Assembly: GCA_013329135.1 (NCBI GenBank)
Contig: DUKU01000142.1
Coordinates: forward strand, 1-10,556
DNA: 10,556 nt
Direction of reading: 5' to 3'
Source of the DNA: Thermoplasmata archaeon
GTDB lineage: Archaea; Thermoplasmatota; Thermoplasmata; UBA10834
Shown: one piece after another, positions 5,964 through 10,556 of the stretch
Layout: every line of letters starts with the position of its first letter
How positions within the stretch are numbered: the stretch's first letter is position 1
Made by a program: the position numbers and the translations under genes
Notes under the pieces: model-generated
What the model saw: the letters and a program-made list of their open reading frames with translations, nothing else
Databases searched by the model: none
What the model was told of the DNA's origin: nothing

Positions 5964-8900
5964 CTACGACTCCTTGGACAGGATGTCGACCCACTCCTCC
6001 TCGCCCATCTCCTCCTCGGAGACCCACGAGCCGGGCTTGAAGGCATTTGACATGAAACTCAAGAGCATCTCATCGACACCCTTCACGGTCCTCATCGTGC
6101 CGTTCCACCGGGCGATCCTCTCGCCATAGCGCTCCTCGATGTCCCGGATGAGCATCGTTATCGACGCGAAGATGTCCTTCGACGGCCAGCCTGTGTATAT
6201 CATGGCTAGATAGACGGACTTGCCCTTCTCGATCATGACGTTCTTGTCGCCGATCTCAAGCTTCTTGAGCCCCACCTCTCCCGCCTGGAACGAATCGCGG
6301 ACGAACTCCTGCACGGCCGTGAACATCGCGCTCACGACGTCCTTGTCGATGGTGGTGTTCTCATGCCTCGTCACGTGTGCCACCAGTCTGCCATCGTTGT
6401 GTATCAGGAACAGGTTCTCCAACGAGTACGGCCTGGGCAGCCTGCTGGCCGCGAAGTAGCTGGCGACGCCCGCCGCCAGCAGCACGAGCGGGAGTGTGTA
6501 CGGGTACCCTATCATCTCGGCCATCGTCTTGGTGATCGCGATCGTGAACGTGACCGATTCTGAGCGCGCGCCGTCCGCGTCGACCACGTAGATCGTCACG
6601 GATATCTCGTCGAGGTCGTCAGGCATGCTGACATAGAGATACCATCCGACGGCGGACACATATGCCTCCGGGGTGGCGACGATGACGAGGTCCACGTAAG
6701 CCGTCTCTATGTCCGAGATGAACTGGCAGATGAACATCTGGAAGCTCCTGGACCAGCCCGTGAGCCTCATATCAGAGATGGGCTCAACGACGGGCGCGTC
6801 GTTCACGGGTGTGACCACGATCGTGACGGTCCAGGATATCCAGGCGTGGTGCGCATCGAACGCTGTGAATTCAACGACCTCGTACCCGGACCAGTTCGCA
6901 GCCGCCGTGAAATTCACAGTCCCATCCGAGTATATGGCCACGAAGACGCAGCTGCCCTCACTCTCACATTCCGCGACATACTGGAGTTCAGAGTCGTCAA
7001 TGTCGTAGAACAGAACGTCCAGGTCGATGGAACCGTTCAGATATCCATCCTCGGGGAACGACAGGATCTCGGGATAAGGCACCGGAGTCGCTATCTCAGG
7101 AGGGTAGTTGTCGCTCACGGTGACATTGAACGCGCCAACCGCGTATGCGTCCTCGGGGTCCTCGACCGTCATCGTCACCGTCACGATGTACGCGTCGGTG
7201 TATGGACCACCCAAGAGATCGGCGGGGAAGAGCAAGCATATATCGCCGTCAGAGTAGGAAACGTACCCGCTGCTGAATGTGAATGTCAGCTCGCTGAATG
7301 AATGGTCAGGATCATCGACATACATCTCCGCGTCCAGCCTGTACTCAGTATCGTAGCGGACATGGACATCCTTCAGGGACGAGACCGAAGGGGCGTCGTT
7401 GACAGGAGACACCGTCACGGTGACCGTGTCCGTCTTGAAGGCGCCGATCGGGTCCACAGCCGTGAACGTGCCGTCCGTGACACCAGACCACTCGTAGGGC
7501 GCGGACATGGACACCTCGTGGGTTGTCGCGTTGATGAACACCTCGATATTCAGGAAGCCATACTTGTAGATCAGGATGTCCTCGTCGATGTCGAAGAAGT
7601 AGTCGTCCAGGTCGAAGACCGGGACATCCATGTCTCCCTCGTTGAGATAATCGACGTCAGGGAGTGCCTCGTCCAGGGCCGGGGGCGTATCGTCCGTGAC
7701 CCAAACGACGATGTTGAGGTACGCGGAGTTTGTGGAGTCGGCCGCGACGCCGGAGCCCGCATCGGTCAGAGTCAGCTTCATCGTCTCGAAGTAGCTGGTC
7801 GTCCCATCCTTCTCCTCGAACAGGAATGACGATATGAACCCGTCGAAGACGATCGAACCCCATTCCGAGGCAGACGCGAGCATCGAGAGCTCATCGGGGT
7901 CATTGTCCACGTCCGAGACGTAGTAGTCGAAATCGAACGAGTAAGGCGTGTTGAACTTCACATAGTATTCCGTCGGAGGGGTGTGCACGAAGACAGGCCG
8001 GTCATTCACAGGCTGGATGCTCACGACCACATCCTGATATGTCGAGTAGCCGCTCGAATCCCTCACCCAGAGTCTGAAAGTGTCCGTGCCTGACTTGTCG
8101 GGCTGGGTGATGAAACCGACTATCGCCTCCGACGCTGGGTCGTGTGTAACAAGGTACAGAGAGCTGTCCACGCCTTCGGCGTACCATCTGAGCCCGGAGG
8201 TCCCGTTCACGTGGTTCCAGTAAGACGTGAGACTGATGCTCCATGTGCTGTCCTCGTTGGCGATCTGCGACGGTATTGTGGTCAGCCATGGACCATCCAA
8301 CGCGTTCGTCACCGTCACGGCCACTGATGCGCTCACGGAACCGACCGAGATGGTTATGACCCCGCTCTCAGGGATGAAACCAGCAGTGTATGATACCGTG
8401 GACCCGGAACCTGTCACCACACCGGATGTGTCGGTGTACCAAGACGGGCTGGACAGCAGAACGACGTTGTCGCTGGAGTCGTACCCGACGGCCGAAAGGG
8501 ACACGGACTGGCCTTCCTTGACGGTCAACGGGCCGGAGGGAGTCACTACAATCCTGGCAAGCAATCCCGCGACGACGGTCACCTCGACCGAAGCATCGAC
8601 TCCGGTCGCCCCGTCCTCACACTTCACCGTTCCGACACCAGCCGTGTCAGTGGCCAGGGTGGCCGAGAAGACCGCAGGGGCCAGTGAGCCTATCGCGCCC
8701 TCTAGGGTCCATGAGGGGGACCAACTCGCGTTCGTGTTCCCCAGGGAATCGAATGCAGTCACAGTGAATGTCCGTGAATCGCCCGCGGTCAGCCCGAAGT
8801 CCTCCCCGGGCTCGAGGACGACTGAGGCCACGGGGCCGCTGAAGACAGTGATCGGGGCGCTCCAGCCATAGTGGGAGTTGGAAGATGCCCTGATGATGAT

Positions 8901-10184
8901 CGAATCCTCACCGAAGTCGTATGTCTGGTCCGTGATCGTGACCGTCCCGTCCCCGGAGCCGTTGAAGTCTGCCGTGGTCGTGGACAGCGATCCTTCGGCC
9001 GAGGTCACCATGTCCTCCTCGAATGCCTCTATGTTGACCGTCCCGCGCCAGTTGGGTATCACCGCGTCAAACGGGTCCAGCGCCGTCAGGGTCATCGTGA
9101 ACGCCGAGCCAGCGACTATAACGGCCGGAGCCTCGACCGAGAAATGGTCCACAGACACCACGGATACCGTCAGGTTCATCCACGTAGGCGAACCCTCCGC
9201 GTCGCTCCCGTTGACCAGAATCGTGTACGTACCGTTCATGAGCGGACCGATTGCGCATGTGAACGATGTCCAGGAAGAGTCGACTGATTGGTCGACCTGG
9301 GCCACGGTCATCGGGGACCTCGGCGATACCACGGAGCCGTTGGAGGCGTAGGCCACAGTGCGATCCGCCCCGGAGATGTCGTAGCTCCCGAACGGGTCAC
9401 TCAAGTTGGCCCATACGATTATCGGCTCGGTATCGGAGAACGTGTCACATGGCACGCCGGCCTCGTCCTCTGTCCAGACTTCGGAGACAGACACGAAGTC
9501 GAGGACGGGGACCGTGATGTAGGAATCGAATATGTCGTTGTCATAGAGTATCAGGAGACCGTCGTTAAGAGAGTCTCCCCTCATGATCGTCATCACGAGG
9601 CGGTGGCCATCGAGCAGAGTGTAGTCGATGGAGGATATGGTCATGTCATAAGCCTTGAACGCAGAGAACACCGGCCCCTGAAGCGGTATGCTCGCCTCGC
9701 CCACGACCGCCCACGAGTCGGGAAGGCTCCACTGGCCAGGGGCGATGTCCGATATCTTGACCGTCATGATGGATGCAGACTCGTTGTCCCTCGAGGCAGC
9801 CCAGATGTGAGCGCCTATGTCGCCTTGAATCCTGATGTCCTCGTTGGCGACCGGGTCCATGGCCCAGAAGTGCCTCCACCTCTGAGAAGGCAGGTTCTTC
9901 CTGATCGTCACACCCAGGAGGCCGTCACCGTCGTAATCGAGGTAGCCCAGGTCCTGAGGAGCGGAAGTGTTCAGCCAGTCGTAGTCGCTCGTGCTGGAAG
10001 GGACACCCTCGTGCATCCTAAGGACCTTCGACCAACTCGGGAGTGAATCGGCGGAGACTATCCCTGAAGAGGAATCGAGGAGCGGCACGAGGGACCCGGC
10101 AACGATTAGTGCAGCGAGCAGAACCGCAGCTGAGCCGCCCCGAACCCGAGCGGGGATGATGCGTCCTGCGTGAACTCCCTTCAT
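5964..10184 (-). CDS. Giant cell-surface Ig/cadherin-like protein with one membrane span and a cytosolic longin/roadblock-like domain
   Basis: A 1406-residue type I membrane protein. Residues 1-45 are a signal peptide (basic N-region, then VLLAALIVAG). Residues 46-345 are an unrecognised beta-rich region with a DYDGDG calcium-type loop at 83-88. Residues 345-626 look like three Ig-like (Big-type) domains. Residues 630-1220 are tandem cadherin-like domains, with the repeat-boundary motif PVND(A/R)P at 725-730, 927-932 and 1126-1131, looser boundaries at 830-835 and 1024-1030, and acidic DxDxD-type stretches fit for calcium. About 15 N-x-S/T sequons suggest N-glycosylation. One span at about 1227-1246 precedes a cytosolic domain at 1254-1370 with predicted order strand-strand-helix-strands-helix, followed by an acidic tail. 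I read it as an adhesin or sensor that signals inward. The GTPase gene lies 105 bases upstream on the same strand. A weak GAGGGG lies about 13 bases before the ATG, and a TATA box at 10239-10248. Confidence 0.9.
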   Translation of the reverse strand: MKGVHAGRIIPARVRGGSAAVLLAALIVAGSLVPLLDSSSGIVSADSLPSWSKVLRMHEGVPSSTSDYDWLNTSAPQDLGYLDYDGDGLLGVTIRKNLPSQRWRHFWAMDPVANEDIRIQGDIGAHIWAASRDNESASIMTVKISDIAPGQWSLPDSWAVVGEASIPLQGPVFSAFKAYDMTISSIDYTLLDGHRLVMTIMRGDSLNDGLLILYDNDIFDSYITVPVLDFVSVSEVWTEDEAGVPCDTFSDTEPIIVWANLSDPFGSYDISGADRTVAYASNGSVVSPRSPMTVAQVDQSVDSSWTSFTCAIGPLMNGTYTILVNGSDAEGSPTWMNLTVSVVSVDHFSVEAPAVIVAGSAFTMTLTALDPFDAVIPNWRGTVNIEAFEEDMVTSAEGSLSTTTADFNGSGDGTVTITDQTYDFGEDSIIIRASSNSHYGWSAPITVFSGPVASVVLEPGEDFGLTAGDSRTFTVTAFDSLGNTNASWSPSWTLEGAIGSLAPAVFSATLATDTAGVGTVKCEDGATGVDASVEVTVVAGLLARIVVTPSGPLTVKEGQSVSLSAVGYDSSDNVVLLSSPSWYTDTSGVVTGSGSTVSYTAGFIPESGVITISVGSVSASVAVTVTNALDGPWLTTIPSQIANEDSTWSISLTSYWNHVNGTSGLRWYAEGVDSSLYLVTHDPASEAIVGFITQPDKSGTDTFRLWVRDSSGYSTYQDVVVSIQPVNDRPVFVHTPPTEYYVKFNTPYSFDFDYYVSDVDNDPDELSMLASASEWGSIVFDGFISSFLFEEKDGTTSYFETMKLTLTDAGSGVAADSTNSAYLNIVVWVTDDTPPALDEALPDVDYLNEGDMDVPVFDLDDYFFDIDEDILIYKYGFLNIEVFINATTHEVSMSAPYEWSGVTDGTFTAVDPIGAFKTDTVTVTVSPVNDAPSVSSLKDVHVRYDTEYRLDAEMYVDDPDHSFSELTFTFSSGYVSYSDGDICLLFPADLLGGPYTDAYIVTVTMTVEDPEDAYAVGAFNVTVSDNYPPEIATPVPYPEILSFPEDGYLNGSIDLDVLFYDIDDSELQYVAECESEGSCVFVAIYSDGTVNFTAAANWSGYEVVEFTAFDAHHAWISWTVTIVVTPVNDAPVVEPISDMRLTGWSRSFQMFICQFISDIETAYVDLVIVATPEAYVSAVGWYLYVSMPDDLDEISVTIYVVDADGARSESVTFTIAITKTMAEMIGYPYTLPLVLLAAGVASYFAASRLPRPYSLENLFLIHNDGRLVAHVTRHENTTIDKDVVSAMFTAVQEFVRDSFQAGEVGLKKLEIGDKNVMIEKGKSVYLAMIYTGWPSKDIFASITMLIRDIEERYGERIARWNGTMRTVKGVDEMLLSFMSNAFKPGSWVSEEEMGEEEWVDILSKES
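6075..6425 (-). other. Cytosolic longin/roadblock-like domain of the giant surface protein
   Basis: This encodes residues 1254-1370. The pattern is a beta hairpin (LFLIHNDGRLVAHVTR), a long helix (DKDVVSAMFTAVQEFVRDSF), then strands (LKKLEIGDKNVMIEK, SVYLAMIYTG) and a final helix (DIFASITMLIRDIEERYG). This is the order of longin and roadblock/LC7 folds, which bind small GTPases in eukaryotes, bacteria (MglB) and archaea. I recall similar modules at the C-termini of membrane proteins in Thermoplasmatota. Fold assignment is by eye. Confidence 0.5.
6447..6506 (-). other. Transmembrane segment of the giant surface protein
   Basis: Residues 1227-1246, in the stretch YPYTLPLVLLAAGVASYFAA, form the only hydrophobic segment besides the signal peptide. 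It is followed by SRLPRP, a positively charged stop-transfer flank, which puts the C-terminal domain in the cytosol. Confidence 0.85.
6525..8297 (-). repeat. Tandem cadherin-like domains (diverged protein repeats)
   Basis: These encode residues 630-1220 of the giant protein, about five or six domains of roughly 100 residues. Boundaries are marked by PVNDRP (7995-8012), PVNDAP (7389-7406) and PVNDAP (6792-6809), with TDDTPP and SDNYPPE as weaker equivalents. The DNA repeats themselves are well diverged, so recent expansion is unlikely. Such domains usually bind calcium and act in adhesion or as stalks. Confidence 0.7.
8307..9152 (-). repeat. Tandem Ig-like (Big-type) domains
   Basis: These encode residues 345-626, about three beta-sandwich domains of 90-100 residues. 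Recurring features are a lead strand with V-x-x-G-x-S/T (VIVAGSAFTMTLTALD, LTAGDSRTFTVTAFDS, VKEGQSVSLSAVGYDS) followed by a short polar linker and a W-containing strand (NWRG, SWSPSWTL, SPSWYT). The three lead strands line up clearly, showing internal duplication. Confidence 0.7.
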
Positions 10185-10238
10185 GCGCTTCAGTCGCCCC
10201 TCTTTTCGCTACGCAGGTACATTCATAGCCTTCGCTGG

Positions 10239-10248
10239 GCTTATAAGC
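10239..10248 (-). promoter_or_regulatory. Palindromic TATA box upstream of the giant surface protein gene
   Basis: GCTTATAAGC is a perfect 10-base palindrome in the 105-base gap between the GTPase stop and the giant gene start. On the minus strand it predicts a transcription start near 10217 and a leader of roughly 30 bases with a weak GAGGGG. It suggests the giant gene has its own promoter and does not depend only on read-through from the GTPase gene. Confidence 0.55.
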
Positions 10249-10289
10249 GTTCTCAAATCGTTATCAGGGGTGGTAATGGGTACTGGCGC

Positions 10290-10556
10290 CTACTTCGAAC
10301 CCATCTTCTCGGACACCGCCAGACCGAGCGCCTTGAAGACCTCGTCGACGTTCTGGCCGGTCTTCGCGCTCGTCATGAAAGCCTTCGCCTTGTACTTCGA
10401 GGCTAGCTCCTGAAGGTCAGTGTCCTTAATGACGCGCTCGTTCTCCATGTCCGCCTTGTTGCCCGCGAACACGATCGGGACATCGCCCGCAACATCGGTC
10501 AGGGCCTTGATCCAGTACCTGAGCTCCTCGAGGGTCTCCTTGTTGGTCAGGTCGCA
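10290..10556 (-). CDS. Rab/Ras-like small GTPase, C-terminal part
   Basis: The last 88 codons of a small GTPase; the gene runs off the right edge, so the P-loop and switch regions are outside the window. The visible part begins CDLTNKETLEELRYWIKAL, matching the Rab/Ras segment that follows the switch II strand (the YDxTNxESF-type motif). The nucleotide-specificity motif G4 is clear (GNKADM, residues 32-37 of the visible part), as is G5 (TSAKTG, 62-67), followed by the usual final helix. It ends in EKMGSK with no cysteine, so eukaryote-like prenylation is not possible and membrane contact would have to come through a partner. The gene lies on the same strand as, and immediately upstream of, the giant surface protein with a longin/roadblock-like cytosolic domain, a likely functional partner (inference). 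Whether it is Rab-like, MglA-like or another archaeal group needs the missing half. Confidence 0.88.
   Translation of the reverse strand, partial: CDLTNKETLEELRYWIKALTDVAGDVPIVFAGNKADMENERVIKDTDLQELASKYKAKAFMTSAKTGQNVDEVFKALGLAVSEKMGSK

Noticed and set aside
5949..5966. Transcription terminator between the convergent DUF885 and giant genes
   Set aside because: Only 12 bases separate the stop codons; no hairpin or T-tract is visible.
7302..7829. Plus-strand open frame opposite the giant surface protein, rich in RHRHGDRV-like patterns
   Set aside because: It is the complement of the acidic, Val/Thr-rich repeats of the real gene; the same kind of shadow occurs at 9288-10046.
6525..9152. Recent DNA-level tandem duplication in the repeat region
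   Set aside because: The protein modules share only short boundary motifs; no long near-identical DNA repeats are visible.

Overview
The window looks like archaeal chromosome, most likely from a GC-rich Thermoplasmatota-type lineage. The reasons are AT-rich TATA/box A elements about 28-31 bases in front of start codons (near-leaderless genes), a strong archaeal-type Shine-Dalgarno only at a gene inside a transcription unit, an APC permease fused to two Usp domains, and a Rab/Ras-like small GTPase beside a huge secreted Ig/cadherin-like membrane protein. The taxon is inferred from style and gene content, not from a marker gene. I see no rRNA, tRNA, CRISPR array, insertion sequence or phage gene.

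Left part (1-1797): a truncated minus-strand gene running off the left edge (58 codons seen, probably a SprT/M48-like metallopeptidase start) is divergent from a plus-strand unit encoding a secreted, C-terminally membrane-anchored M28 zinc peptidase and a tightly coupled Nudix hydrolase. One AT-rich element at 198-207 sits the same distance from both divergent starts.

Middle (1794-5951): a minus-strand APC amino-acid permease with two C-terminal Usp domains ends in the same CTAG that stops the Nudix gene. It is divergent from a plus-strand DUF885 zinc peptidase. The DUF885 frame is open and looks homologous about 30-35 residues upstream of its first ATG, but has no canonical start there, so that start is a real problem. 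An ectopeptidase, an amino-acid permease and an intracellular-type peptidase together suggest peptide and amino-acid scavenging.

Right part (5964-10556): a 1406-residue minus-strand protein has a signal peptide, a roughly 1180-residue ectodomain of unknown N-terminal, Ig-like and cadherin-like modules, one membrane span and a cytosolic domain with longin/roadblock-like strand and helix order. Immediately upstream, in the same orientation, lies the C-terminal half of a small GTPase. Longin/roadblock domains are known partners and regulators of small GTPases, so this pair is a candidate transmembrane sensor or adhesin coupled to a GTPase switch, and it is the most interesting content of the window.
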